A stretch of 64,000 nucleotides of DNA from Marinomonas rhodophyticola (GCF_026113935.1 NZ_JAPEUL010000012.1:372001-436000); one strand, 5' to 3'; positions 38,382 through 48,337 are shown, numbered from the stretch's first letter. The notes: generated by a model not told the origin, from the sequence alone. Numbers and translations are program-made.

Positions 38382-39680
38382 TGATGTTTAAAAAATGGTT
38401 GAGTATACTATTTACGTGTTTAGTATTTGTGAGTTCAGCTAGGGGCTCAATTAGTTATTGAAATAACCAGTGGTGCAGATCAGTTGCTTCCTATTGCGGT
38501 GGTCCCTTTTGGTTACGCTGGAATGGACGCTCTACCTGAGGACGTAGCACAAATTATCGAAGACGATTTAGCTCGTAGTGGTTTGTTTCAGCCGGTTCCG
38601 CGCGCTAACATGTTAAGTATGCCGACAAGAGAGGCAGATGTTTTTTATCGTGATTGGCGTTTACTAAAGAGCGACTATGTGGTTATTGGTACAGTGCAAA
38701 AATTGCCAAACAATCAGTATAGAGTTGGCTTTGAGTTGCTAAATGTGTTGAGTCAAAAACCTGTTGAAAGACATAACTCGATTGACGTTAGCGCGAGAAA
38801 TTTAAGAGATGCGGCTCATTATATTAGTGACAAAGTTTACGAATTATTGACAGGGTCAAAGGGCGCATTTAGTACTAGAATATTATATGTTACTGCAGAG
38901 GGAAATAAAAAATCCCCTTTGTTTAAATTACAGGTAGCGGATGCTGATGGCCATAGACCACAGGTTATTGTTGAGTCGAAAGAGCCAATTTTATCTCCTT
39001 CTTGGAGTATGGATGGTCGTAACATAGCGTATGTGATGTTTAGAAATCGCCGTCCTAGTATTTTTACTCAAGAATTGGCAACAGGCAGACGTCAGCAAAT
39101 TGCTCAGTTTAGAGGATTAAATGGAGCACCGTCTTGGTCTCCAGATGGAAAAAAATTAGCATTGGTATTGTCTAAAGATGAGAACCCAGAGATTTATACT
39201 TTGGATATCGCGACGCAAAAATTAGAGCGTATGACAAACCACTATGCTATTGATACAGAGCCAAGCTGGGAACCAGATGGCAAAGGAATAATTTTTACGT
39301 CTGATCGTGGCGGTAACCCGCAAATATATCGATTAGATGTAAATAGTAAGCGTGTAGAAAGAGTCACATTTGAAGGTGAATTAAATACTAGAGCAAGAAT
39401 GACGCCAGATGGTCGTTATCTTGTCACTGTTCAAAAGAATGATGGTAATTATCATATTGCTTTACAGGATATGAAAACAGGCCGAGTTCAGACTCTTACA
39501 GAGACTTACTTAGACGAATCGCCTAGCATTGCACCGAATGGTAGCATGGTGATGTATGCCACAACCTATCAAGGAAAGGGTATCTTAGCCGTAGTATCCG
39601 TTGATGGCCTAGTTAAATATAGGATACCATCAGCAGAGGGTGATGTACGAGAGCCATCTTGGTCTCCGTATTTCAAATAA
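38381..39680 (+). CDS. tolB: Tol-Pal system translocation protein TolB, frameshifted
   Basis: TolB is a periplasmic beta-propeller that binds Pal and TolA. A signal peptide ([15 protein letters not shown]) is followed by the N-terminal domain ([20 protein letters not shown]) and six WD40-like blades, each with an SWSPDGK-type motif ([31 protein letters not shown]). The frame is lost at the G run 38442-38445, at the signal peptide cleavage region. Joined length is about 433 residues (E. coli 430). Start ATG 38381 overlaps the tolA stop. Confidence 0.94.
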
Positions 39681-39699
39681 AGACATTGAGGAGTGAATA

Positions 39700-40251
39700 A
39701 TGAGTGTAAACAAACTAGGTAAGTTTGCTGTAATTGGATTGTCTGCAGCTTGGATCGCGGGTTGTAGCACAACAGCAACTGATACTGATTCTTCAACTGT
39801 TGCTGAAGATGCAAACGCTAGTTCAGCAGCAAACACTGATTCAGCATACGGTGCTGGTCAAGATAGCGCTACGACTAGCGTTATTGTTGAAGAAAAAGAT
39901 ACAGGTATGGATTCTTTGGCAGGTGTAGAGACTGTGTTCTACTTTGATTTTGATAAATCAATTGTACGTCCAGAATCTCGTGAAGCTTTGGCTAAACATG
40001 CTGCATACCTTGTTTCAAATCCAGATGCGCGTGTTGTTCTAGAAGGTCATGCTGATGAGCGTGGCACTCGTGAATATAACATGGCTCTTGGTGAGCGTCG
40101 TGCTAAAGCAATTAGCCGTTATTTGACTATCCAAGGCGTTGCTGCTTCACAAATTGAAACAGTAAGTTTTGGTGAAGAAGTTCCTGTTGCCTTCGGTCAT
40201 GACAGCAATGCTTGGCAGTTAAACCGTCGAGTTGAAGTACGTTACGAATAA
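39700..40251 (+). CDS. pal: Peptidoglycan-associated lipoprotein
   Basis: Pal anchors the outer membrane to peptidoglycan. A lipoprotein signal ends at AAWIAGC (Cys 22), then a Thr/Ser/Asp-rich linker, then an OmpA-type domain with VFYFDFDKSIVRPESREAL, LEGHADERGTREYNMALGE and NRRVEVRY. The DAP-binding Asp and Arg of the domain are in place. Length 183. AGGAG lies before ATG 39700; the stop overlaps cpoB. Confidence 0.96.
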   Translation: MSVNKLGKFAVIGLSAAWIAGCSTTATDTDSSTVAEDANASSAANTDSAYGAGQDSATTSVIVEEKDTGMDSLAGVETVFYFDFDKSIVRPESREALAKHAAYLVSNPDARVVLEGHADERGTREYNMALGERRAKAISRYLTIQGVAASQIETVSFGEEVPVAFGHDSNAWQLNRRVEVRYE

Positions 40252-41033
40252 TGTTCAAAAAAGATGTGAAAATTCACTCTTTTGCAATGGTGCTGTGTCT
40301 CACAGCACCATTTGCAATGGCTGAAATTCCGCAGGTAAGTGGCGGTGGTGGCTTGTCAGCCAACGCTGCTGCTGACTTGCTCTTTCAATTGGAAACACTG
40401 CAACAGGAGGTTCAGAGCCTTCGTGGACAAGTGGAAGAGCAGGGGCATGAATTAAGGCTAATGAAAGAGAGTCAAAGGGATCGTTATATAGATCTTGATA
40501 AACGCATATCGATACTGATGTCAGCTCCTGCAAACGAGCCGAATAATTCAGTGGCTCCGATTGCGCAAACAGAACAGATACCCGATGAAATAGAAAACAC
40601 TCCCATTAATACACTCGTTACTTCTCCTCTAGCGCCTGTTAGTCTGCAGCCACCTACTGAAGAGTCTCAACAAGCCTACAACAATGCGTACAACTTGATT
40701 CGTGAAAGACAATTTGATCAAGCTGAGACCGCTTTTACTAATTTTGTAAATACTTACCCTAACAATTCTCTAACCGGAAATGGTTATTATTGGCTAGGTG
40801 AAGTGAAATTAGTCCAAGGAAAATCTAGAGAAGCATTAGACGCTTTTTCTACTGTGATTCAACGTTTTCCAGGTCATGGCAAAGAACAAGACTCATTGTA
40901 CAAGTTAGGCACTGTTAGCGATCAGATTGGTGATACTGCAAATGCTAAGTTGTACTTACAGGATGTTATCAGGCGTTTTCCTGATACAAAAGCTGCTCAA
41001 CTAGCGGCTGGTTATTTAAGTAAAATTAAATAG
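40251..41033 (+). CDS. cpoB: Cell division coordinator CpoB (YbgF)
   Basis: CpoB is a periplasmic protein that coordinates Tol-Pal and septal peptidoglycan synthesis. It has a signal peptide (MVLCLTAPFAMA), an N-terminal trimeric coiled coil (LLFQLETLQQEVQSLRGQVEE) and a C-terminal TPR domain of three repeats (AYNNAYNLIRERQFDQAETAF onward). Length 260. Its ATG overlaps the pal stop (TAATG). It ends just before the tRNA-Lys genes, as in E. coli. Confidence 0.94.
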   Translation: MFKKDVKIHSFAMVLCLTAPFAMAEIPQVSGGGGLSANAAADLLFQLETLQQEVQSLRGQVEEQGHELRLMKESQRDRYIDLDKRISILMSAPANEPNNSVAPIAQTEQIPDEIENTPINTLVTSPLAPVSLQPPTEESQQAYNNAYNLIRERQFDQAETAFTNFVNTYPNNSLTGNGYYWLGEVKLVQGKSREALDAFSTVIQRFPGHGKEQDSLYKLGTVSDQIGDTANAKLYLQDVIRRFPDTKAAQLAAGYLSKIK

Positions 41034-41034
41034 C

Positions 41035-41063
41035 TTGCATTCCTCAGCGGGGCTCTGTATTAT
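41035..41063 (+). promoter_or_regulatory. Promoter of the tRNA-Lys genes
   Basis: TTGCAT (41035-41040) and TATTAT (41058-41063) are separated by 17 bases, with the first tRNA base 12 nt after the -10 element. The -35 overlaps the end of cpoB. The short leader suits tRNA transcription. Confidence 0.65.
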
Positions 41064-41075
41064 ACGCAACCCGTT

Positions 41076-41151
41076 GGGTCGTTAGCTCAGTTGGTAGAGC
41101 AGTTGACTTTTAATCAATTGGTCACTGGTTCGAATCCAGTACGACCCACCA
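41076..41151 (+). tRNA. tRNA-Lys (anticodon TTT)
   Basis: The 76-nt sequence starts GGGTCG and ends CGACCCACCA, with an encoded CCA. D-arm GCTC...GAGC, anticodon arm TTGACTTTTAATCAA with TTT at 41109-41111, and T-arm CTGGTTCGAATCCAG all pair. It is almost identical to E. coli tRNA-Lys. Confidence 0.97.
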
Positions 41152-41178
41152 ACATGTTTTATTCCTTTTGTGATTTTT

Positions 41179-41254
41179 GGGTCGTTAGCTCAGTTGGTAG
41201 AGCAGTTGACTTTTAATCAATTGGTCACTGGTTCGAATCCAGTACGACCCACCA
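41179..41254 (+). tRNA. tRNA-Lys (anticodon TTT), second identical copy
   Basis: This is an exact 76-nt copy of the gene 27 bp upstream, also with an encoded CCA. It has no separate promoter in the short spacer, so both are likely cut from one transcript. Confidence 0.97.
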
Positions 41255-41296
41255 AAAAACACTCATTCCGCTCCCAGTTTCTTAAGGGGTAATGAT

Positions 41297-42346
41297 ATGT
41301 CTAAACTTTACGATAAAGCAGCACTTCGCGACACTGTTCAAAGATACCTATCTGAAGCCGAAAAAAGTCTTGAAATACAATCTGTCGATGGCGATGAAAT
41401 TCGTGCTGAAATCAAATCTTTGCTCAAGCAAAAGAATGCTGTACTAGTAGCTCATTACTATACAGAAGATGCTATTCAAGAATTAGCAGAAGAGACTGGC
41501 GGAATCATTGCTGATTCGTTAGAGATGGCGCGTTTTGGTGCCAATCATGAAGCTAAGACATTGGTTGTTGCTGGTGTTAAATTCATGGGTGAAACGGCCA
41601 AAATATTAAGCCCAGAAAAAACCATTTTAATGCCAACGCTAGAAGCGACTTGCTCACTAGACATTGGCTGTCCTATTGAAGAATTTTCTGCTTTTTGTGA
41701 CCAATATCCAGATCGTAAGGTTGTTGTGTACGCAAACACCTCTGCGGCGGTAAAAGCGCGTGCGGATTGGGTTGTCACTTCTAGTATCGCTCTGGACGTA
41801 GTTAACCATCTCGTTGATCAAGGTGAAAAAATTATTTGGGCACCAGATCAACACCTTGGTGGCTACATTCAACGAGAAACGGGTGCAGACATGATTATGT
41901 GGGATGGTGCCTGTATTGTGCATGAGGAGTTTAAAGCAAAAGGAATTTTAGATTTAAAATCTATTTATCCAGACGCCGCTGTGCTTGTTCATCCGGAGTC
42001 GCCTGAACCGGTTGTCGAAGTGGCAGATGTTGTTGGTTCAACGTCGCAGCTTCTTAATGCATCAAAGAATATGCCAAACGATACTTTTATTGTTGCCACC
42101 GATAGAGGTATTTTTTACAAAATGAAGCAAGCGTCTCCTCAGAAACGTTTCATTGAGGCACCTACCGCTGGTTCAGGGGCGAATTGTCGTAGTTGTGCAC
42201 ATTGTCCTTGGATGGCATTAAACAGTTTAGAAATGCTTCGTAACTCTCTAAGAGATGGTTCGGGTGAGATTCATGTAGCAGAAGAAACGAGAGTAAAAGC
42301 TTTGATTCCACTACAGCGCATGTTGAATTTTCAAATTCAGCGTTAA
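41297..42346 (+). CDS. nadA: Quinolinate synthase
   Basis: NadA condenses iminoaspartate with dihydroxyacetone phosphate to make quinolinate for NAD, using a 4Fe-4S cluster held by three Cys. Candidate ligands are in [17 protein letters not shown] and [32 protein letters not shown] is the substrate-binding start. Length 349 (E. coli 347). AGGGG lies before ATG 41297. The order cpoB-tRNA(Lys)-nadA is conserved in gammaproteobacteria. Confidence 0.96.
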   Translation: MSKLYDKAALRDTVQRYLSEAEKSLEIQSVDGDEIRAEIKSLLKQKNAVLVAHYYTEDAIQELAEETGGIIADSLEMARFGANHEAKTLVVAGVKFMGETAKILSPEKTILMPTLEATCSLDIGCPIEEFSAFCDQYPDRKVVVYANTSAAVKARADWVVTSSIALDVVNHLVDQGEKIIWAPDQHLGGYIQRETGADMIMWDGACIVHEEFKAKGILDLKSIYPDAAVLVHPESPEPVVEVADVVGSTSQLLNASKNMPNDTFIVATDRGIFYKMKQASPQKRFIEAPTAGSGANCRSCAHCPWMALNSLEMLRNSLRDGSGEIHVAEETRVKALIPLQRMLNFQIQR

Positions 42347-42363
42347 ATATGCAATGGGGATTG

Positions 42364-43869
42364 CTATTCGTTTAGCGTCCCCAAATATTTCATTTCTAAA
42401 TCAGAAAACGCCAGTTGTAAACGGTCGCACTCTAGACTCTTTTTGTTGTAGCTTACCCTAAGAGCTTGATAGTCTTTGTTGGACGCCATGTTTAATACCT
42501 TATTTTTTAATTCCGTGGTTATTAACACCAACTGCCTATTTCTTTCTCTTTGCTCAAAAAGTGGTTTGGATAAATTTGATGAAACCACATTTTTACTTAA
42601 AGCAAGTTGCCCAATTTTTTGTTTTAACTGATCATTGGTATCTTCTGCAATATCAAGTTCTTGAGCCAATAAAGTTACGCAAGTTTCAGATTCTTGAAGA
42701 AGGCGTTCAAGCATTTTTGTATCTTTATCCTGTTCTATAAGGCTATCTGTTGCTCTACTCTCAAGCGCTGTATTGAGTTCATCTCGAAGAGAAACAAGTG
42801 TTTCTTTTTTATTCGCGTTAAGCGCTTGAAGATTACCTATGGCAGTTTCATTACTGCGAGCAAGCTGTTGCTCAATTTCAGCGAGTTTTGCGTCTTTGGC
42901 ATTAATGTCTTCCTTCAAAGAAAGGATTGATAGGTTAGACGTTTGCAGTTCTGCTTCTAACTGCAATATGAGCATTTGGGATTCTTCCGATATGCGTTCC
43001 AGCTTCTTAATAGCAACCCTTTGTGCTTCAAGGGAATTGCTTGGATTATTGTTTTTATAAGCTTTTTCTATTTCTGATTTTAGCTGATCAATGACCATTT
43101 TTTGGCGATTGGACAGGCTGTTTAAACTTGATATTTGTTTAAAAGATGCATCGCGAATCTGTTTTTCTATTTTTTGAGCCGTTGGAACCTCTAAGCTAAA
43201 ATTTGACGCAGGAAGTTGGCTTTGAGCGGCGTTCTGCTCTAAAAGCTCAATCTTAGTTTTTAGCACACTAATTTCTTTCTCAAGACGTTTTTGCTCTTCA
43301 TGCTTTGTGTTTAATTGAAGGATACGACTTTTGGCTCTATCTATGTTTTTTTGCAAATCATCATTTAGGAGGGCTTGTCGTTTTGTAAGAGACTCTTTCG
43401 TTATTAGCAATTCAGCTGTTTGGAAGAACTCGCTTTCCATGTCCTTGAGGTTTTGATGTAACTCATCTGGGTCAGTCGTCTGCAATTTAGGGGCAGATAA
43501 AGCATAGAGTAAGCTAGATAAAAAGCGATTTAGAATGGTCTTCGGCTTATCACTAACTTGATTTAAGAGGATTGCTCTTTCTGCTTTTAGTATCGTTCCC
43601 CAGATTTTTAATCTGTTTGTTTCATGGGCGCTTATTTTAGGAGAAATAGCATTCGCGGCGAATTGAATTTGCGTGTTGAGATACTGTGCTAGCCTTTTAT
43701 AGGACTTAGACTCATTAGATACGGTTAAATCGCTCGTGGATTCAGCGACTCTCTTTTTTTCTTGCTCAATTTTTTTGCCGAGGGTGTGCGATAGCCACAA
43801 AAATATAAGGCTGCCCAAGAGTAAAAGAGTGCTTAATTCAATCAACATCCAAATTAGCCACTTTTGCAT
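42364..43869 (-). CDS. Membrane-anchored coiled-coil protein of unknown function
   Basis: I do not recognise the family. The 501-residue product begins with one membrane helix (MLIELSTLLLLGSLIFLWL), followed by a basic patch, a short helical domain up to about residue 130, and then almost continuous coiled coil to the end, rich in Leu, Glu, Lys and Gln. With no signal peptidase site it is probably an inner-membrane protein; the following Lys/Arg cluster (GKKIEQEKKR) favours a cytosolic coil. TAGGAG precedes ATG 43869. It is convergent with nadA, with a 17-bp gap. Confidence 0.7.
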   Translation of the reverse strand: MQKWLIWMLIELSTLLLLGSLIFLWLSHTLGKKIEQEKKRVAESTSDLTVSNESKSYKRLAQYLNTQIQFAANAISPKISAHETNRLKIWGTILKAERAILLNQVSDKPKTILNRFLSSLLYALSAPKLQTTDPDELHQNLKDMESEFFQTAELLITKESLTKRQALLNDDLQKNIDRAKSRILQLNTKHEEQKRLEKEISVLKTKIELLEQNAAQSQLPASNFSLEVPTAQKIEKQIRDASFKQISSLNSLSNRQKMVIDQLKSEIEKAYKNNNPSNSLEAQRVAIKKLERISEESQMLILQLEAELQTSNLSILSLKEDINAKDAKLAEIEQQLARSNETAIGNLQALNANKKETLVSLRDELNTALESRATDSLIEQDKDTKMLERLLQESETCVTLLAQELDIAEDTNDQLKQKIGQLALSKNVVSSNLSKPLFEQRERNRQLVLITTELKNKVLNMASNKDYQALRVSYNKKSLECDRLQLAFSDLEMKYLGTLNE

Positions 43870-43980
43870 GAAAAACTCCTAGACCTTAAACTGACGATTG
43901 TGATATTCATTATCATTAAGTAATGGCAAAATGCACTTTAAATATACGCTTTGCCTCATGTTAACGGAATAAAATATTTT

Positions 43981-44547
43981 ATGAACAAAGAATTTATAAG
44001 CTTTATGCGCAACCGTGTTTCTCAGCCTGCTCTTAATGCACCTGCGCCGACTGAAAATGAATGGGAATTGGTTTTGAGTGCGGCAAGCCGTGCGGCGGAT
44101 CATGGGAACCTTAAACCATGGCGATTTTGTATCTTTGAAGGAGAAGGGCGCGAGAAGTTAGGACAAATCTACTGGCATCATGCTTTATCTGAAGTGGAAT
44201 CAATGCCAGAGAGTAAAAAAGAGGGCTTTGTTAAAAAAGCCTATCGCGCTCCAGCTGTGCTTCTGATTTATGCAAAAGTTCAAACCCATCCTAAAGTGCC
44301 TGCGATAGAGCAGGTGATGGCTACTTCTGCGGCAGCGCAGCAGGTTTTATTGGGATTAAATGCTCTAGGATATGGTGCCATGTGGCGAAGTGGTCCAGCA
44401 TGCTTCACGCAAAAAACCAAAGAATTATTAAACTTGGATGAAAATGATCAAATTGTAGGCTTAATCTATGTCGGTACGCCCAATGAAAAAGCTGCTTTTA
44501 TCCCTGAAGTTGATATTGGGTCGCACTTAACGTGGGTAAGAGATTAA
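43981..44547 (+). CDS. Nitroreductase family protein (YdjA-like)
   Basis: This FMN-dependent oxidoreductase of about 188 residues matches the small YdjA group: SRAADHGNLKPWRF is the flavin-binding start, LGLNALGYGAMWRSGP the central motif, and VGLIYVGTPNE the C-terminal one. The frame is open from 43951, but ATG 43981 gives the family N-terminus (MNKEFISFMRNR). The substrate is unknown. Confidence 0.87.
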   Translation: MNKEFISFMRNRVSQPALNAPAPTENEWELVLSAASRAADHGNLKPWRFCIFEGEGREKLGQIYWHHALSEVESMPESKKEGFVKKAYRAPAVLLIYAKVQTHPKVPAIEQVMATSAAAQQVLLGLNALGYGAMWRSGPACFTQKTKELLNLDENDQIVGLIYVGTPNEKAAFIPEVDIGSHLTWVRD

Positions 44548-44574
44548 TTTTTAAGGTTTATTTTTAAAAATGGG

Positions 44575-44603
44575 TTGCAATCTCTAGTCTTCATAATTAA
44601 TAT
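44575..44603 (+). promoter_or_regulatory. Promoter of tRNA-Ser
   Basis: TTGCAA (44575-44580) and TAATAT (44598-44603) are 17 bases apart, giving a leader of about 28 nt before the tRNA. Confidence 0.6.
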
Positions 44604-44638
44604 ACGCGCACAAATTACGCACTGCGTATAAAAGTTTT

Positions 44639-44726
44639 GGTGAGCTGTCCGAGTGGCCGAAGGAGCACGCCTGGAAAGCGTGTATGTCGAAAGGCATCAA
44701 GAGTTCGAATCTCTTGCTCACCGCCA
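44639..44726 (+). tRNA. tRNA-Ser (anticodon GGA)
   Basis: The 88-nt type II tRNA begins GGTGAGC and ends GCTCACCGCCA. The anticodon loop CTGGAAA has GGA at 44673-44675, and the long variable arm TGTCGAAAGGCA is typical of tRNA-Ser. CCA is encoded. Confidence 0.96.
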
Positions 44727-44791
44727 TTATCCCAGTAAAATCAAGGGTTACAGAGTGATTTTTGATTTTGTACTGCATAAAGTACATCATA

Positions 44792-44827
44792 AAAACCGCT
44801 TAGGGTTATATCCTAGGCGGTTTTTTT
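44792..44827. terminator. Terminator after tRNA-Ser
   Basis: AAACCGCTTAGG pairs with CCTAGGCGGTTT around GTTATAT and is followed by seven T; it also carries an A run on the 5' side and may act for the convergent PhoD-like gene. Confidence 0.82.
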
Positions 44828-44930
44828 AATTCAACTATGATTATCTAGTTACTTTACACGGGCGTATTGTAGAAATCAGTAAAAGGTTTATAGAGATTTT
44901 CCATAACAATACAAAGTGCCTTTCTCTCTC

Positions 44931-46829
44931 TTATTCCCAAGTTGCGTCTTCTTCTGAGAGGATAAATTTAATGTCTCTTCCATCCGAGCACAGTTGTATA
45001 ACCGCCTGAGGTGATCCATCGGAATGAAATCTGACTAAACTGACTCCGGAAGCGTTGAGTAAGCGTTCACCGTGGTCTGCTGTTTCAGGTTTGTGTGGGA
45101 TAACTTTCATGCGGCGTCGTCTAGTAAACCAGTTTAGTGGGGATTTAGGGGAATATAGCCAGCGGTTTGTGCGGTCAAAGATGTCTAATAATCGTTTGGG
45201 AAATTCGTTTTTGATGCCGCTACTGGTAATCTGCCATAGATCTGGCCCTCTGTTGCTGCCACGTAATTGAATGTCATACACAAAAGAGTAATGTACATCG
45301 CCAGATAAAATCACAAAGTGCTTTGGGGTTTTCTTATGTCTAAACATATTCATTAGGGTATGCGCAGAACCTCGGTGTGCCATCCAATTTTCGGCATCAA
45401 CCATCAGAGGATGACCAAACCAAGTAAATAGACGCTGAATGGTTTCAATCAGTTTCACGCCAAAAATGGGGGCGGGCGAGACCATAATAACGGCGCCTAA
45501 ACCTTTAAGCTGTTGCTGAAGGTCTGTTAGCGCCTCCCAATCCATTAAGCCTGAAGGGCTTTCTAGTGATCTTTCTGAGCGCCAACGCTGAGTACGAGTA
45601 TCAAGAACGACCAAAGGTGGCGTTGTTTGCCATGTGTAATTCCATTGTGAAAAACCAAACAATGTTCGTAAAAAATCATCGTGTTCTTCACCTCCAGGTC
45701 TTGCTAGAACATGCTGGACCTCATTGATGAGTTGAGGAGAGAAGTGTTCTGGACAATTTCCCCATCCTTGGCAAATTAAATATCCAAACAACGCGTTACC
45801 AATAATGCGGGCGGAAAACGGGTGATTGTAAGCTGTTTGCTCCCAAGCCGCAGTTAGATTCCAATCATCGGTTATGTCATGGTCGTCAAAGATCATGGCC
45901 ACAGGAAGATGGGCGAGGGCACGACGTACTTTTGGCAAACCTTCTACAAAGTTTTGCAGTATGGCTTGCCGTTGTAAATAATCTGTTTTCTGCTTCTCGG
46001 TCAAACCAGAGGGCATTCCCCAGCCATTTTTCTCAAGTAATGACTCCCAGCCTGCAGGAGACCAGACAAGAACGTACATGGCTAATACTTCCCCTAGGGA
46101 AATAAGATGATTTTGGGCAGTATCTGTCGTAAATACTGGCTTACGAACACCGCCAAACACTTGCGCCAACATGCCTCGGTTGGCTTCATTTGCCGGTAAA
46201 AGCGTTTCCCTTGCGTAATAGTAGGCATTATCTTGATGCAGCGCTTGAGAATTATCTATTTCCACGCAAGGCAGTGATTCATTAGGCATGTTAAAACTAG
46301 GAACAAGCTGATGGATTGCCCATAACATAGGAGCGGCGACATCATCGCAATAGATTTGATCTCCACTCATCATAAGTAAACTTGGCCATTCAAGCGGCGG
46401 TGTGTTTTCGAGTAGTTCATCAACTCTCAATAAACCGTCTTTGCTTGGATGATGTGGTTTACGACAAGAACCATGTAGTAAGTTGTTTATCTTTGGCTGT
46501 AACACAAAAAAAGGTAATGCATGACCAGGATAAACCAAATTCTTTGCCCAGTGGGTCCAGTCCAGTCCGTTAAGACGAAGATCGTAATGAATGATCGTGT
46601 TCGTAGGTAGAGTATGCTCTAGCTTAATATCCAGTAAATGGACGTATAGATTATCACCTGCTTTGAGCTGACTATGAAAGTCCGCTACTTGTGTTTGTTG
46701 TAATGCTAGAATCTGTTCCTGATTTTGCAGCAATTCGAGAGAAGCGCTAACAGGGGTGTTGGTTATTAACCAAAATGTCAGTCGCTCTGTTGTCATTCTT
46801 CGAAGTATTGGGCCTGCTAATACCTGCAT
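44931..46829 (-). CDS. PhoD-like (alkaline phosphatase D family) metallophosphatase
   Basis: The 632-residue product has the metallophosphatase motifs of the PhoD-like group: HGSCRKP, MMSGDQIYCDD (metal-binding GDQIY), FDDHDITDDWN and LSGDVHYSF. It has no signal peptide, unlike secreted PhoD, so it is probably cytosolic. The N-terminal 110 residues form a beta-rich domain. The substrate is unknown. It is the last gene of an operon with the thioesterase and the GGDEF gene. Confidence 0.88.
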   Translation of the reverse strand: MQVLAGPILRRMTTERLTFWLITNTPVSASLELLQNQEQILALQQTQVADFHSQLKAGDNLYVHLLDIKLEHTLPTNTIIHYDLRLNGLDWTHWAKNLVYPGHALPFFVLQPKINNLLHGSCRKPHHPSKDGLLRVDELLENTPPLEWPSLLMMSGDQIYCDDVAAPMLWAIHQLVPSFNMPNESLPCVEIDNSQALHQDNAYYYARETLLPANEANRGMLAQVFGGVRKPVFTTDTAQNHLISLGEVLAMYVLVWSPAGWESLLEKNGWGMPSGLTEKQKTDYLQRQAILQNFVEGLPKVRRALAHLPVAMIFDDHDITDDWNLTAAWEQTAYNHPFSARIIGNALFGYLICQGWGNCPEHFSPQLINEVQHVLARPGGEEHDDFLRTLFGFSQWNYTWQTTPPLVVLDTRTQRWRSERSLESPSGLMDWEALTDLQQQLKGLGAVIMVSPAPIFGVKLIETIQRLFTWFGHPLMVDAENWMAHRGSAHTLMNMFRHKKTPKHFVILSGDVHYSFVYDIQLRGSNRGPDLWQITSSGIKNEFPKRLLDIFDRTNRWLYSPKSPLNWFTRRRRMKVIPHKPETADHGERLLNASGVSLVRFHSDGSPQAVIQLCSDGRDIKFILSEEDATWE

Positions 46830-46888
46830 GCGTTTCCTTGTATTGTTGATTGTGCTGCAACTGGATGATGCTTAAAAATGACAATATG

Positions 46889-47299
46889 TTAATGAGCAAG
46901 TAAAAGATCAGCTTGTTCAAACACTATTGGGCGACCTGCTTGTGTGGTAGAAGTAACAGTCATTTTTGCGTTTAGCATCAGCTGATCATCTTGGCTTCTA
47001 AAAACCTGTTGATGAAAGGCGAGCTTTAATTTTGTTTCTCTTTCAACACGAGTTTCAATGTAAAACACGTCGCCACTTTTCAACGAACGCTTATACTCAA
47101 GTTCCGCTTTTATCAATACCAGATGGATGCCTTGCTTTGTAATTTCAGCAAAATCCAAGCCTTTTTCTTTAATGAACAGATGCCTAGCATGCTCTAAGTA
47201 ATTTTGATAGACGGCATTGTTTACAATACCTTGCATGTCACACTCATAGTCGCGTACTTCAAAGTGGGAAAGGCCTATTTTTTCCAATTTATCTATCAT
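46889..47299 (-). CDS. Acyl-CoA thioesterase, hot-dog fold (YbgC/4HBT-like)
   Basis: The 136-residue protein has the 4HBT signature YECDMQGIVNNAVYQNYLEHAR, where the Asp acts in catalysis, and the usual beta-strand set after it. It hydrolyses acyl-CoA thioesters; chain preference is unknown. Unlike many gammaproteobacteria, this relative is not next to tolQ. AAGG lies before ATG 47299. It is 59 bp from the PhoD-like gene. Confidence 0.88.
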   Translation of the reverse strand: MIDKLEKIGLSHFEVRDYECDMQGIVNNAVYQNYLEHARHLFIKEKGLDFAEITKQGIHLVLIKAELEYKRSLKSGDVFYIETRVERETKLKLAFHQQVFRSQDDQLMLNAKMTVTSTTQAGRPIVFEQADLLLAH

Positions 47300-47325
47300 T
47301 CAACTACCTTAAACATTGTCATTTT

Positions 47326-48337
47326 TTATTCGTGGTGAGCAATTTGATTTTTGCCAGAGTGTTTTGCGTACAATAAATAGTGTTGAGCTTCGCTCTACCA
47401 ATTCAGTTGGACTTTCATCACCAAATAAAGTTGCCACACCAATCGATATGCTCACAGGGCGAAGCAGCATCTTGGTATTTTTATAACGTATTTTTTGAGC
47501 GGCTACTTCCTGTCGCAAGGATTCAGCTAACTGAGTGGCCATGCTTAGCTCTGTTTCGTTAAGCAATATGGCAAAACGGCCGCCATTTAAGCGTGCAAGA
47601 AAGCTCTGTTCTGGCAAAGATGAGAGCAAAAGTTTGGCAATGTATCGAATTAAAGACGTGCCGACTTTATTGCCATATTCTTGGTTAATGCCACCAAGAT
47701 CATCAATATCAATCAGTAGTAGGGTTAGATCATCTTCAGCATGGGGAAGCATAGAAAATAAGGCGCGTTCAAAGCCTTTTTCATTTGCCAGCAATGTCAG
47801 AGCATCGAGTTCACCGTTTTTCTTGACGTGAGATAGCTCAGATCTTAGTGAAGCAAGCTCTTCTTGTACCGCCTGTAGCGATTGGCTAAAGTGCTCTATG
47901 GCTTGATTTGCTTTAAAAGCGCCTTGCTCAAGTACAAGAGCAAGGCGCTCCAGTTGTTTGGGGTCGTCCAGATTGGTCAGCGCTTTTTTTGAGCGTTTGA
48001 GCGTGTTGCTCAATTTTTGCAGTTCGTTTGATACCTGTGTTGTGTCTGTTTCTAAATTCGTTGTTAGATTTTTTAGCGCCGTTCCTTGACGATCTGCCTG
48101 CTGAAATTCTTCAGGCAATAAATATTCATGAAAAAGCTCTCTTGAAACAAACGCAGGCAAACCGCCAAATCGGCGTAGAGTGCGATCGACGACTTGATTA
48201 AGTTTGGGATTTCGATTGGACGCATATTCATACCAAATCCCATAATTATAAGGGGTTGGGGGAATATCCAATTTTACCATAAGCGGAATAGCTGATCGCA
48301 TTAGCTGATTCGCTTGCTTTATATTGTGTTGGAACAT
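47326..48337 (-). CDS. GGDEF-domain protein with degenerate active site, frameshifted near the C-terminus
   Basis: The N-terminal 90 residues (IPPTPYNYGIWYEYAS) match a domain seen in front of GGDEF domains in marine gammaproteobacteria. A coiled coil follows, then a GGDEF-fold domain from about residue 185 (DALTLLANEKGF, DIDDLGGINQEYG). The signature reads NGGRF in place of GGDEF, so cyclic-di-GMP synthesis is unlikely. The frame changes near 47390-47399; the other frame gives the family ending YAKHSGKNQIAHHE and stops at 47326. The frame is open from ATG 48355, but ATG 48337 has GAGG five bases upstream. Confidence 0.78.

Noticed and set aside
44584-44790. 68-residue open frame on the minus strand
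   Set aside because: It runs through tRNA-Ser and its promoter and is a shadow.
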